Shown in pieces: positions 8,674 to 16,619 of a DNA stretch of 64,000 bases. The stretch comes from Planobispora longispora (GTDB lineage Bacteria; Actinomycetota; Actinomycetes; Streptosporangiales; Streptosporangiaceae). The position numbers were made by a program, and so were the translations under genes. The notes beneath the pieces are model-generated. The model worked only from the letters and a program-made list of their open reading frames with translations, was not told where the DNA came from and did not search any database. The stretch spans positions 1 through 64,000 of the forward strand of contig NZ_BOOH01000003.1 in NCBI RefSeq assembly GCF_016863135.1. The letters run 5' to 3'. Position 1 is the stretch's first letter. Each line of letters starts with the position of its first letter.

Positions 8674-9657
8674 GTGGAACATGACCTTCCCGCCCCGCAG
8701 CCGCCGCTCGTCCTCGATCGTCTGGCCCGGGCATTCATCCGGCAGCACCATCGCTGCGTGGCTCCGGACAGCGCGGATGTGGCCGCGGCCCGCGCCGCGA
8801 TCGGGGCGCTGTGGGGCGGGGCCGGGCCCGGCTCCGAGGTGGAGGAGGACTGGCTGGCGATCCCGGGCTGCGACAAGGACCGGATCCGGGTACGGATCCT
8901 GCGCCCCGCCGGTAGCCGGGGCCCGCTGCCGGTGGTCCTCTACCTGCACGGGCTGGGCTGGATGCTCACCGACGCCGCGGCTCACCAGCAGCTGCTTGTC
9001 GACCTCGCGCTGGGAGCAGACGCCGCCGTCGTCGTGCCCGAGTACGACCGGTCCCCCGAGACGCGCTACCCGGTGGCCCTCGAACAGTGCTACACCGTCG
9101 CGCGCTGGATCGCCGACAACGGCGCCGAATGCCACCTGGACGGCGAGAGGATGGCGGTGGCGGGCACCTCCGCCGGCGCGAACCTGGCGGCCGCGACCAC
9201 ACTGCTGGCGAACCGGCGCGGCGGGCCGCGCTTCGTGCACCAGATCCTGGTATGTCCCGTCACCGACGCCGGCATGGACACCTCCTCCTACCGCCGGTTC
9301 GCCGAGGGCTACTTCCTGGGGCGCTCGGCGATGCGCAGCTTCTGGCAGCAGTACGCGCCGGATCCGGCCCAACGCGCCCAGATCACCGCCTCCCCGCTGC
9401 GCGCCGCGCCCCAGGAGCTGACCGGGCTGCCGCCCGCGCTGATCCTCACCGCCGAGGCCGACGTGCTGCGCGATGAAGGCCAGGCGTATGCGGCCAAGCT
9501 GCGGGAGGCCGACGTGCCCGTGGTGTCGGTGTGTTACCACGGCACGATCCACGGATTCATCCTCTTCGACGCGCTGCGCGGCAGCGACGCCTCCCAGGCG
9601 GCCCGCACGCAGATCATGGACACCCTGCACGTGGCACTGCACAGCCATCGCGGCTGA
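8674..9657 (+). CDS. HSL-family alpha/beta hydrolase (esterase), copy 1
   Basis: This 327-residue hormone-sensitive-lipase-type esterase has the oxyanion motif LYLHGLGW, a variant of HGGG. Its nucleophile elbow is GTSAG (about 167), its acidic residue is in TAEADVLRDEG and its catalytic His is in TIHGF near the end. The GTG start has a perfect AGGAGG site. It is closely similar to the next gene (shared stretches RFAEGYFL, ITASPLRA, ELTGLPPAL, ADVLRDEG), so the pair arose by tandem duplication. It probably hydrolyses short acyl esters or lactones. Confidence 0.88.
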   Translation: MEHDLPAPQPPLVLDRLARAFIRQHHRCVAPDSADVAAARAAIGALWGGAGPGSEVEEDWLAIPGCDKDRIRVRILRPAGSRGPLPVVLYLHGLGWMLTDAAAHQQLLVDLALGADAAVVVPEYDRSPETRYPVALEQCYTVARWIADNGAECHLDGERMAVAGTSAGANLAAATTLLANRRGGPRFVHQILVCPVTDAGMDTSSYRRFAEGYFLGRSAMRSFWQQYAPDPAQRAQITASPLRAAPQELTGLPPALILTAEADVLRDEGQAYAAKLREADVPVVSVCYHGTIHGFILFDALRGSDASQAARTQIMDTLHVALHSHRG

Positions 9658-9922
9658 GCCGCAGACGAACCCCTCTTCCGGTCACCGGCCTCGTACCGGG
9701 GTGCGGCGACCACGTCGTCCGGTGCGGGAGCGGGCCTTTCGCCTGCCTCGGCGAGACGGCGGCGGGGCGGTTGTGCGCGCGCGGTCAAGCGCCTGTGCAC
9801 ACGAGGTCCGATCACCGGGCCATCACCGCAATAGCGTCCTTTTCGCGCCCACTGGGCCGAGGTGACGGGCCTCTGGCCGTCGCCATGTGCACTTCGCCGT
9901 CCTCAACGAACAGGTTCGAACC

Positions 9923-10891
9923 ATGACCGACTACGTTCCCACCGCTCCCGTTCTGGAGCCCGCCGCGACCGACTTCGCCAAGGCGACCGCGCAGCCGCCG
10001 TACCTGTTTCAGATCTTGCCGGAGGAGGGCCGCAAGGCCGTCGACGACGTCCAGTCCGGCCCCGTCGACAAGCCCGCCGTGGACGAGGAGTGGGTGACGG
10101 TCCCCGGCGGGCCCACGGGTGAGGTCAGGGCCCGCATCGTCCGCCCGGCGGGCAGCACGGGCGATCTGCCGGTGGTCGTCTACATCCACGGTGCCGGCTG
10201 GGTGTTCGGCAACGCCCACACCCACGACCGGCTGGTGCGCGAGCTCGCGGTGGGCGCCGAGGCCGCGGTCGTCTTCCCCGAGTACGACCTGTCGCCCGAG
10301 CACCGCTACCCGGTCGCGATCGAGCAGAACTGGACGGTGGCGCAGTGGGTCGTCGCCGAGGGCGCGTCCAGGAACCTGGACGCCACCCGGATCGCGGTGG
10401 CCGGTGACTCCGTCGGCGGCAACATGAGCGCCGCCCTGACGCTGATGGCCAAGCAGCGCGGTGGGCTGCCGCTGCGCCAGCAGGTGCTGTTCTACCCGGT
10501 GACCGACGCCTCCTTCGACACCGGCTCCTACCACCGGTTCGCCGAGGGCTACTTCCTGCGCCGCGACGCCATGCAGTGGTTCTGGGACCAGTACACCACC
10601 GACGAGGCCCAGCGCGCCGAGATCACCGCCTCCCCGCTGCGGGCCACCGTCGAGGAGCTGACCGGGCTTCCCCCGGCGCTGGTCATCACCGCCGAGGCCG
10701 ACGTGCTGCGCGATGAGGGCGAGGCGTACGCGGACAAGCTGCGCGCCGCCGGGGTGCCGGTGACCGCCGTGCGCTACCTGGGCATCATCCACGACTTCGT
10801 CATGCTCAACGCGCTGCGTGAGACGTACGCGGCCGACTCGGCGATCGAGCTGGCCGCCGGCACGCTGCGCCGGGCGCTGCACGGCAGCTGA
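9923..10891 (+). CDS. HSL-family alpha/beta hydrolase (esterase), copy 2
   Basis: This 322-residue paralogue of the preceding esterase has oxyanion motif VYIHGAGW, nucleophile motif GDSVGG (Ser in the GxSxG position), acidic residue in TAEADVLRDEG and His in GIIHDF. I placed the start at the ATG giving MTDYVPTAPVL. A GTG 36 bp upstream is also in frame, and neither start has a strong Shine-Dalgarno. The next gene begins 4 bp after the stop, indicating co-transcription. Substrate unknown; divergence of the active-site loops suggests a different substrate from copy 1. Confidence 0.86.
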   Translation: MTDYVPTAPVLEPAATDFAKATAQPPYLFQILPEEGRKAVDDVQSGPVDKPAVDEEWVTVPGGPTGEVRARIVRPAGSTGDLPVVVYIHGAGWVFGNAHTHDRLVRELAVGAEAAVVFPEYDLSPEHRYPVAIEQNWTVAQWVVAEGASRNLDATRIAVAGDSVGGNMSAALTLMAKQRGGLPLRQQVLFYPVTDASFDTGSYHRFAEGYFLRRDAMQWFWDQYTTDEAQRAEITASPLRATVEELTGLPPALVITAEADVLRDEGEAYADKLRAAGVPVTAVRYLGIIHDFVMLNALRETYAADSAIELAAGTLRRALHGS

Positions 10892-10895
10892 GCCG

Positions 10896-11612
10896 ATGAC
10901 CACCGGCGACAGCCTCCCCGCTGAGCGTCCTCAGCCCAGCGGAAGGCGTTTCGAACCCGATCTGCGCGCCATGACGCGGATCAACCTGCGGCCGATCGCC
11001 TCGCCGATGCCGCTGGGCTTCTACGCGGTGGCCATCGCCTCGGTGATGATCGCCAGTCTCCAGCTGGGCCTGTTCCCGCCCGGCGCCCACCGTGCGGTCG
11101 CCCTGACCGTCATCCCGGCCTTCATTCTGCAGCTCGTGGTCGGCGTCTTCGCCTTCGGCGCCCGAGATGTGATCGCGGCCACCCTGATGGCCTGTTTTTC
11201 CGGCATGTGGCTGGCCGGCTCGCTGGTACTGGCCCTGGATCCGCCCGGCGGCGCCGCGGTGCTGGGCGCACTGAATGCGGTCTTCGCCCTGTTCGCCGTG
11301 CTGATGGCGAGCGTGGCCAGACCCAAGCGGGCGCTGTGGCTGGTGCTGGTCACGGCCGTGCCCCGCTTCGCCGTGGCCGCCGCCGCCAACCTGACCGGCG
11401 CCCCCTGGCTGACGACCGCGTCCGGCGTGCTCGGCCTGCTGCTGGCCGCCGTGGCGCTGTATGCGGCGTTCGCGCTGATGCTGGAGGACATGCGCGGCCA
11501 CGAGGTGCTGCCCATCGGCCGCAGCGGACCCGCCCACCACGCCGTCGAAGGCGACTTGGCCGTCCAGCTGCGCAACCTCGAACGCCAGGCCGGCGTGCGC
11601 CGCACCCTGTGA
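10896..11612 (+). CDS. GPR1/FUN34/YaaH-family (acetate transporter-like) membrane protein
   Basis: This 238-residue protein has about six hydrophobic segments. The motif NLRPIASPMPLGFYAVAIAS at about residues 28-47 matches the NPxPLGL signature region of the YaaH/SatP family, which moves acetate and similar monocarboxylates. It starts 4 bp after the esterase stop and is probably translationally coupled to it, so it may export or import the acid released by the esterases. The coupling is seen in sequence; the substrate is inference. Confidence 0.72.
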   Translation: MTTGDSLPAERPQPSGRRFEPDLRAMTRINLRPIASPMPLGFYAVAIASVMIASLQLGLFPPGAHRAVALTVIPAFILQLVVGVFAFGARDVIAATLMACFSGMWLAGSLVLALDPPGGAAVLGALNAVFALFAVLMASVARPKRALWLVLVTAVPRFAVAAAANLTGAPWLTTASGVLGLLLAAVALYAAFALMLEDMRGHEVLPIGRSGPAHHAVEGDLAVQLRNLERQAGVRRTL

Positions 11613-11657
11613 TTCGCACCTGACGATCGCCACCTGCCACGTGTGAAAGAGAGAGCC

Positions 11658-13550
11658 ATGACCACGATGCCGGTCGCCGGTATCATCCCCGCACCTTCCC
11701 GAGAAGGGCGTCAGAGCGCCGACCTCGTCGTCCGCAACGCGAAGATCTTCACCGGCGACCCCCGCAACCCCGCCGCCACCGCCGTCGCCGTCCGCGCGGG
11801 CCTCATCACCGCCCTCGGAGACGATCACGACGTCGCCGCGCACGTCGGCGCGGACACCAAGGTGGTGGATGCGCTGGGACGCCGCCTCGTCCCCGGACTG
11901 AACGACTCCCACCTGCACGTCATCCGCGGCGGGCTCAACTACGTGCTGGAGTTGCGCTGGGACGGCGTGCGCTCGTTGCGCCAGGCCCTGGCCATGCTGC
12001 GCGAGCAGGCCGCCCGCACCCCCAAGGGCCAGTGGATCCGGGTGGTCGGCGGCTGGACGGCCGAGCAGTTCGCCGAAAAACGCATGCCGACCGCGGCCGA
12101 GTTGAACGCCGCCGCCCCGGACACGCCCGTCTTCGTGCTGCACCTGTACCAGTCGGCCGTCTTGAACCGGGCCGCCGTCCACGCGGCCGGCTTCACCCGC
12201 GACACCCCCGACCCCAAGGGGGGCCAGATCGTCCGCGACCGCGACGGCGAGCCCACCGGGATCCTGCTGGCCGCCCCGAGCGCGCTGATCCTGTACTCCA
12301 CGCTGGCCGGCGCGCCCACCCTCGACGACGCCGACAAGAAGATCTCCACCCGGCACTTCCTGCGCGAGCTGAACCGTTTCGGCCTCACCTCGGCCGTCGA
12401 CGCCGCAGGCGGTTTCCAGAACTTCCCCGACAACTACCGCACCGTCATCGAGCTGGCCCGCGCCGGCGAGCTGACTCTACGCATCGCCTACCATCTGTTC
12501 CCTCAGACTCCCGGGCAGGAGCTGGCGGACCTGAAGCGGTGGATCGAGACGGTGCGGCCCGGCGACGGCGACGCGTGGCTGCGCCTCAACGGCGCGGGCG
12601 AGAACCTCACCTGGGCCGCGGCCGACTTCGAGAACTTCTCCGAACCGCGCCCCGAGCTCGCCCCCGGCTACGAGACGGAGTTCGAGCAGGCGGTGCGGCT
12701 GCTGATGGAGAACGGCTGGGGCTTCCGGCTGCACGCAACCTACGACGAGACGATCCGGCGGGACCTGGCCGTGTTCGAGAAGCTCGCCGCCGAGGGCCTG
12801 TTCCCGGCCGGCAACAGGTGGCTGTTCGACCACGCCGAGACCGTCTCACCGGCCAGCCTGGATCGCATCGCCGCGCTCGGCGGCGCGATCGGCGTGCAAA
12901 ACCGCATGTCGTTTCAGGGCAGGGCGTTCGCCGACCGGTACGGTGCGGCGGTCGCCGCCCGCACCCCGCCCATCAGCCAGATGCTGGAGCGCGGGCTCGC
13001 CGTGGCGGCGGGCAGCGACGCCACCCGCGTCTCCTCCTACAACCCGTGGGTGGCCCTGCACTGGCTGGTCACCGGACGCACCGTCGGCGGTCTGCGCCTG
13101 TACCCCGCCGAGCGGCTGATCTCCCGGGAGAAGGCGCTGGAGTTGTATACGCACGCCGGCGCCCGTATCACCGGCGAACAAGACGTCAAGGGCGTCCTGC
13201 GCGAGGGCTGCTTCGCCGACTTCACCGTACTCACCCACGACTACTTCACCGTCCATGCCGACGACATCGCGCACATCGAATCGGTGCTGACCGTGGTCGG
13301 CGGCCGGATCGTGTACGCCGAGGCCGAGTACGCGGGCATGGACGAACTCGTCCCGCCGGTCAGCCCCGCCTGGAGTCCGGTCGCCCGTTTCGGCGGCTAC
13401 CAGGCCACCCCCGCTCCCGGCGTCGCGGGGGCGCGCCAGGCCGACCGGCTGGGTGAGGCCGCTGCGGATGCCGAGCAGCACCACCGGTGGCGCATCGCCC
13501 GCGGCCACGTCTTCGAGCCTCAGAGCTTCGACCCCTGCTTTGCCCCCTGA
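11658..13550 (+). CDS. Amidohydrolase family 3 (YtcJ-like) protein
   Basis: This 630-residue metal-dependent hydrolase has the metal-binding pair HLH in PGLNDSHLHVIRGG (about residue 85). It also has FRLHATYDETI (about 360), WLFDHAE (about 390) and the terminal Asp motif VAAGSDATR (about 450). Length and motif order match YtcJ-type amidohydrolases, which cleave amide or related C-N bonds. The ATG is preceded by AAAGAGAGAG. It sits in the same-direction block with esterases and an isochorismatase-like hydrolase, suggesting a catabolic or detoxification pathway. The real substrate is not predictable. Confidence 0.87.
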   Translation: MTTMPVAGIIPAPSREGRQSADLVVRNAKIFTGDPRNPAATAVAVRAGLITALGDDHDVAAHVGADTKVVDALGRRLVPGLNDSHLHVIRGGLNYVLELRWDGVRSLRQALAMLREQAARTPKGQWIRVVGGWTAEQFAEKRMPTAAELNAAAPDTPVFVLHLYQSAVLNRAAVHAAGFTRDTPDPKGGQIVRDRDGEPTGILLAAPSALILYSTLAGAPTLDDADKKISTRHFLRELNRFGLTSAVDAAGGFQNFPDNYRTVIELARAGELTLRIAYHLFPQTPGQELADLKRWIETVRPGDGDAWLRLNGAGENLTWAAADFENFSEPRPELAPGYETEFEQAVRLLMENGWGFRLHATYDETIRRDLAVFEKLAAEGLFPAGNRWLFDHAETVSPASLDRIAALGGAIGVQNRMSFQGRAFADRYGAAVAARTPPISQMLERGLAVAAGSDATRVSSYNPWVALHWLVTGRTVGGLRLYPAERLISREKALELYTHAGARITGEQDVKGVLREGCFADFTVLTHDYFTVHADDIAHIESVLTVVGGRIVYAEAEYAGMDELVPPVSPAWSPVARFGGYQATPAPGVAGARQADRLGEAAADAEQHHRWRIARGHVFEPQSFDPCFAP

Positions 13551-13726
13551 CGCCCACATCCGCGTCGACCCCCGGTTCCCGCGCCATGACATATCAGCCG
13601 CGCGCGGAACGTCCCGCCGGCGAAAAGCGCCGGAACCGCATGGACGGTGCGGCAGGCGAGTGAGATCCGCCCCTCGCACCGTTCATGACGGTTGCTCGCC
13701 TCCCACCCCTCACGAAAGGAATGATC

Positions 13727-14389
13727 ATGGTCAACCTCGACAACGTGCACGCCGCTCCCAGCCCCGACCTGCTGACGCCCGGCAACGCGATGATGCTCTT
13801 CGTCGACCACCAGCCGCAGATGTTCTTCGGCGCGGCCAGCGCCGACCGTGCCGGCGTCATCAACGCCACCGTCGGCCTGGCCAAGGCGGCCCTCGTCTTC
13901 GACGTCCCGGTCGTACTGTCGACCGTGGCCGCGGAGTCCTTCTCCGGCCCGATCCTGCCGCAGCTGGCGGAGCTCTTTCCCAAGCACGAAGTGGTGGACC
14001 GCACCACGATGAACGCCTGGGAGGATCCGGCTCTGGTGGACGCGGTGCGGGCCACCGGCCGCAGCAAGATCATCCTGTCCGGGTTGTGGACCGAGGTGTG
14101 CGTGGTGCTGCCCGCCATGTCCGCGCTCGCGCAGGGCTATGAGGTGTACGTGGTCGCCGACGCCTCCGCCGGTGTCACCCCCACCGCCCACGAGCTCGCC
14201 ATGCAGCGTATGACCGCCGCCGGCGCGATCCCGGTCACCTGGCTTCAGGTGCTGCTGGAGCTCCAGCGGGACTGGGCGCGCGGTGAGACCTACGCGCCCA
14301 CTCTGGAGGTGGTCAAGGAGCACGGCGGCGCCTACGGCATGGGCGTGGTCTACGCCCAGTCCATGCTCGGCTCGCACGCCGGCGGCTGA
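13727..14389 (+). CDS. Isochorismatase-like cysteine hydrolase (YcaC type)
   Basis: This 220-residue protein carries the catalytic Asp in LFVDHQPQ (about 24) and the nucleophilic Cys in LWTEVCVVLPA (about 123). The position of the classical catalytic Lys reads DRTTMNAW, as in YcaC-type members that lack a standard lysine. Conserved C-terminal elements include ELQRDWAR. The second ATG of MIMV is preferred because GAAAGGA lies 6 nt upstream of it. Enzymes of this superfamily hydrolyse amides, nicotinamide-like compounds or isochorismate; this one is unassigned. Confidence 0.86.
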   Translation: MVNLDNVHAAPSPDLLTPGNAMMLFVDHQPQMFFGAASADRAGVINATVGLAKAALVFDVPVVLSTVAAESFSGPILPQLAELFPKHEVVDRTTMNAWEDPALVDAVRATGRSKIILSGLWTEVCVVLPAMSALAQGYEVYVVADASAGVTPTAHELAMQRMTAAGAIPVTWLQVLLELQRDWARGETYAPTLEVVKEHGGAYGMGVVYAQSMLGSHAGG

Positions 14390-14423
14390 CCCCGCCGCCG
14401 CCCCGCGAGAGATCGCATCCATC

Positions 14424-14972
14424 ATGACGATCGACCTGGGCCTGCTGATCCTGCGCCTGGTCACCGGGCTGCTGCTGGCCGGTCACGGAGTACAGAAGGT
14501 CAGTTTCCGTCTCGGCGGCGCCGGGCTGGCGGGCGGTGCGCAGGAGTTCCGGCGGGACGGCTTCCGCGGCGGGGCGGCGACCGCCCTGGCCGCGGGCGCC
14601 ACCCAGATCGGCACCGGGCTCCTGCTCGCCTGCGGAGCGCTCACCCCGCTCGCCGTGGCCGGCGCGATCGGGGTGATGACGGTCGCGTTCACCGTCAAAT
14701 GGCGTCACGGCCTGTGGGTGCAGAAGGACGGCTACGAGTACCCGCTGGTCCTCATCGCCGTCTTCACCGCGCTCACGCTGACCGGGCCCGGCCGCTGGTC
14801 CGCCGACCACGCTCTGCGCCTGCTTCCCTGGCCTGCCTGGCAGGCCGCCCTCGCGGTGGCCGGCGGAGCCGGCTGTGGCCTGGCCGTCCGGCTGCTCCTG
14901 CACCGCCCCTCCACGACGAGCGCCGACCGGCCCGGCACATCCCGCCCCTTCCATGACCGGAGCCCACGATGA
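14424..14972 (+). CDS. DoxX-family membrane protein
   Basis: This 182-residue protein has four hydrophobic segments. The DoxX signature start LLILRLVTGLLLAGHGVQKV is at residues 5-24, with GTGLLLACGALTPLA at about 70. DoxX proteins are often linked to thiol redox homeostasis and oxidative stress. The stop overlaps the ATG of the following dps-like gene (ATGA), so the two are translationally coupled. Confidence 0.82.
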   Translation: MTIDLGLLILRLVTGLLLAGHGVQKVSFRLGGAGLAGGAQEFRRDGFRGGAATALAAGATQIGTGLLLACGALTPLAVAGAIGVMTVAFTVKWRHGLWVQKDGYEYPLVLIAVFTALTLTGPGRWSADHALRLLPWPAWQAALAVAGGAGCGLAVRLLLHRPSTTSADRPGTSRPFHDRSPR

Positions 14973-15580
14973 CCTCACCCCCGGCCACCACGACTCCCGA
15001 CAGCGACCGGCAGACGCCGATCCGCGACGGCATCCAGCCGCCGCTGATCCAGAAGGGTCATGAACTGCAGTCCTTCGGCACCGTCAGGCAGCTGCCGATC
15101 GGGCTGGCCCACGATGCCCGCGTGTACGGCTGCCGACGGCTCAACCGGCTCCTGGCCGACGCTCAAATGCTGTACGGCCTGTACAAGAAGCACCACTGGC
15201 TCCTGCGCGGCGCCACCTTCTACCAGCTGCACCTCCTGCTCGACAAGCACGCCGGCGAGCAGCTCGTGATCGTCGACGCCCTGGCCGAGCGGGTCCAGAG
15301 TCTCGGCGGCGTCGCGGTGGGCGACCCCCGGCATGCCGCCGAGATCACTGCGGTGCCGCGCCCGCCCGACGGAGTCGAGGAAGTGCCCGCCATGCTCTCG
15401 CGCCTGCTGCAGGCGCACGAGTCGATCCTGATCGACGCCCGCGACGCCGCGACCCGGCTGGCGGCCCTGGGTGACGATGGCAGCAACGACCTGATCGTCT
15501 CGGCTGTGATCCGCACCGGCGAGACGCAGGCGTGGTTCCTCGCCGCGCACCTGACGGACACCCCGCTGACCCGCGTCTGA
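14969..15580 (+). CDS. Dps-like DNA-protection / mini-ferritin protein
   Basis: This 203-residue ferritin-like protein carries the Dps ferroxidase pattern: His-Trp in YKKHHWLLRG (about 74) and His-x4-Asp-x-His in LHLLLDKHAGEQL (about 87-98). Dps assemblies oxidise and store iron with peroxide and shield DNA. The N-terminal extension of about 50 residues is longer than in E. coli Dps and contains HELQSFGTV. The start overlaps the DoxX stop, and the pairing points to an oxidative-stress role for this segment. Confidence 0.88.
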   Translation: MTSPPATTTPDSDRQTPIRDGIQPPLIQKGHELQSFGTVRQLPIGLAHDARVYGCRRLNRLLADAQMLYGLYKKHHWLLRGATFYQLHLLLDKHAGEQLVIVDALAERVQSLGGVAVGDPRHAAEITAVPRPPDGVEEVPAMLSRLLQAHESILIDARDAATRLAALGDDGSNDLIVSAVIRTGETQAWFLAAHLTDTPLTRV

Positions 15581-15693
15581 GAACCTCCCGGCGCGCACGA
15601 CGGCAACCGGCCGTGCGCGCCGGGGCGCCGGCGGCCCGCGACGCCGCCGTGACCCCGCCTCGCCCTTGTCTCTCTCATCTGAAGGACGGATTC

Positions 15694-16557
15694 ATGTCAT
15701 CGACCTCCGAGGCGTCCTACGCCCGCGACCTCGCCCAGATCGAACGCGCCAACGCCTCCGGCCGGATCCCGGTCGTCTTCGTGCACGGGCTGTGGCTGCT
15801 GCCCACCAGCTGGGACCGGTGGGCGCGGGTGTTCGACGAGGCCGGCTACGCGCCCATCGCACCCGGCTGGCCCGACGACCCCGACACCGTGGCCGAGGCC
15901 AACGCCCACCCCGAGGTGTTCGCGCACAAGACCGTCGGCCAGGTCGCCGACCACTACTGCGACCTGATCGGCAAGCTGGAGCGCAGGCCCGCCGTCGTCG
16001 GCCACTCCTTCGGCGGCCTGCTCACCCAGATCCTGGCCGGGCGCGGCATGTCGGTCGCCTCCGTCGCGATCGACCCCGCCCCGTTCCAGGGCGTGCTGCC
16101 GCTGCCGATCTCCTCGCTGCGCTCGGCCGCGCCGGTGCTGACCAACCCGGCCAACATCCACCGCGCCGTCCCGCTCACCTACGAGCAGTTCCGCTACGCC
16201 TTCGCCAACGCCGTCAGCGAAGAGGAGGCCAAGCACCTGTACGAGACGTTCGCCGTCCCGGCCCCGGGCGCGCCGCTGTTCCAGGCCGCGGTCGCCAACG
16301 TCAACCCGTGGAGCGAGACCAAGGTCGACAGCACCGGCCCCGAGCGCGGCCCGCTGCTGCTCGTCTCCGGCGAGAAGGACAACACCGTGCCCTGGGCGAT
16401 CACCAACGCCTCCTACAAGAAGCAGGCACGCAACACCCACCACGTCACGGAGATCGTCGAGATGCCCGGCCGCGGCCACTCCCTGACCATCGACAGCGGC
16501 TGGCGCGAGGTGTGCGGCACCGCCCTGACCTTCATCCAGCGCTTCGCCTGCCCGTGA
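15694..16557 (+). CDS. Alpha/beta-fold hydrolase
   Basis: This 287-residue hydrolase has a lipase-like N-terminal motif VVFVHGLWLLPTSWD (about 24), nucleophile elbow GHSFGG (about 103), acidic residue in VSGEKDNTVPW (about 232) and catalytic His in GRGHSLTI (about 260). The ATG follows GAAGGACGG. It is the last full-length enzyme gene before the metal ATPase and is separated from it by only a 16-codon open frame. It may be a non-haem haloperoxidase-like or esterase enzyme; the substrate is unknown. Confidence 0.85.
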   Translation: MSSTSEASYARDLAQIERANASGRIPVVFVHGLWLLPTSWDRWARVFDEAGYAPIAPGWPDDPDTVAEANAHPEVFAHKTVGQVADHYCDLIGKLERRPAVVGHSFGGLLTQILAGRGMSVASVAIDPAPFQGVLPLPISSLRSAAPVLTNPANIHRAVPLTYEQFRYAFANAVSEEEAKHLYETFAVPAPGAPLFQAAVANVNPWSETKVDSTGPERGPLLLVSGEKDNTVPWAITNASYKKQARNTHHVTEIVEMPGRGHSLTIDSGWREVCGTALTFIQRFACP

Positions 16558-16568
16558 AAGGAACCCTC

Positions 16569-16619
16569 GTGCCCATCGTCAACCGTAGCCGCGCCGCCCA
16601 TGTGGGCGCCCGCACGTGA
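16569..16619 (+). CDS. Putative 16-residue leader peptide coupled to the metal ATPase gene
   Basis: A GTG-started open frame encodes MPIVNRSRAAHVGART. It lies 11 bp after the hydrolase stop, with GAAAGGAACC correctly spaced before it. Its TGA overlaps the GTG start of the ATPase gene (GTGA). That ATPase start has no good ribosome-binding site of its own, so translation of this leader would deliver ribosomes to it. It could instead be the frameshifted N-terminus of the ATPase. Confidence 0.45.
   Translation: MPIVNRSRAAHVGART

Noticed and set aside
16569-16619. Leader frame as the true N-terminus of the metal ATPase
   Set aside because: The two frames differ, and the ATPase already has a typical short His-containing N-terminus from its own GTG, so fusion is kept only as an alternative.
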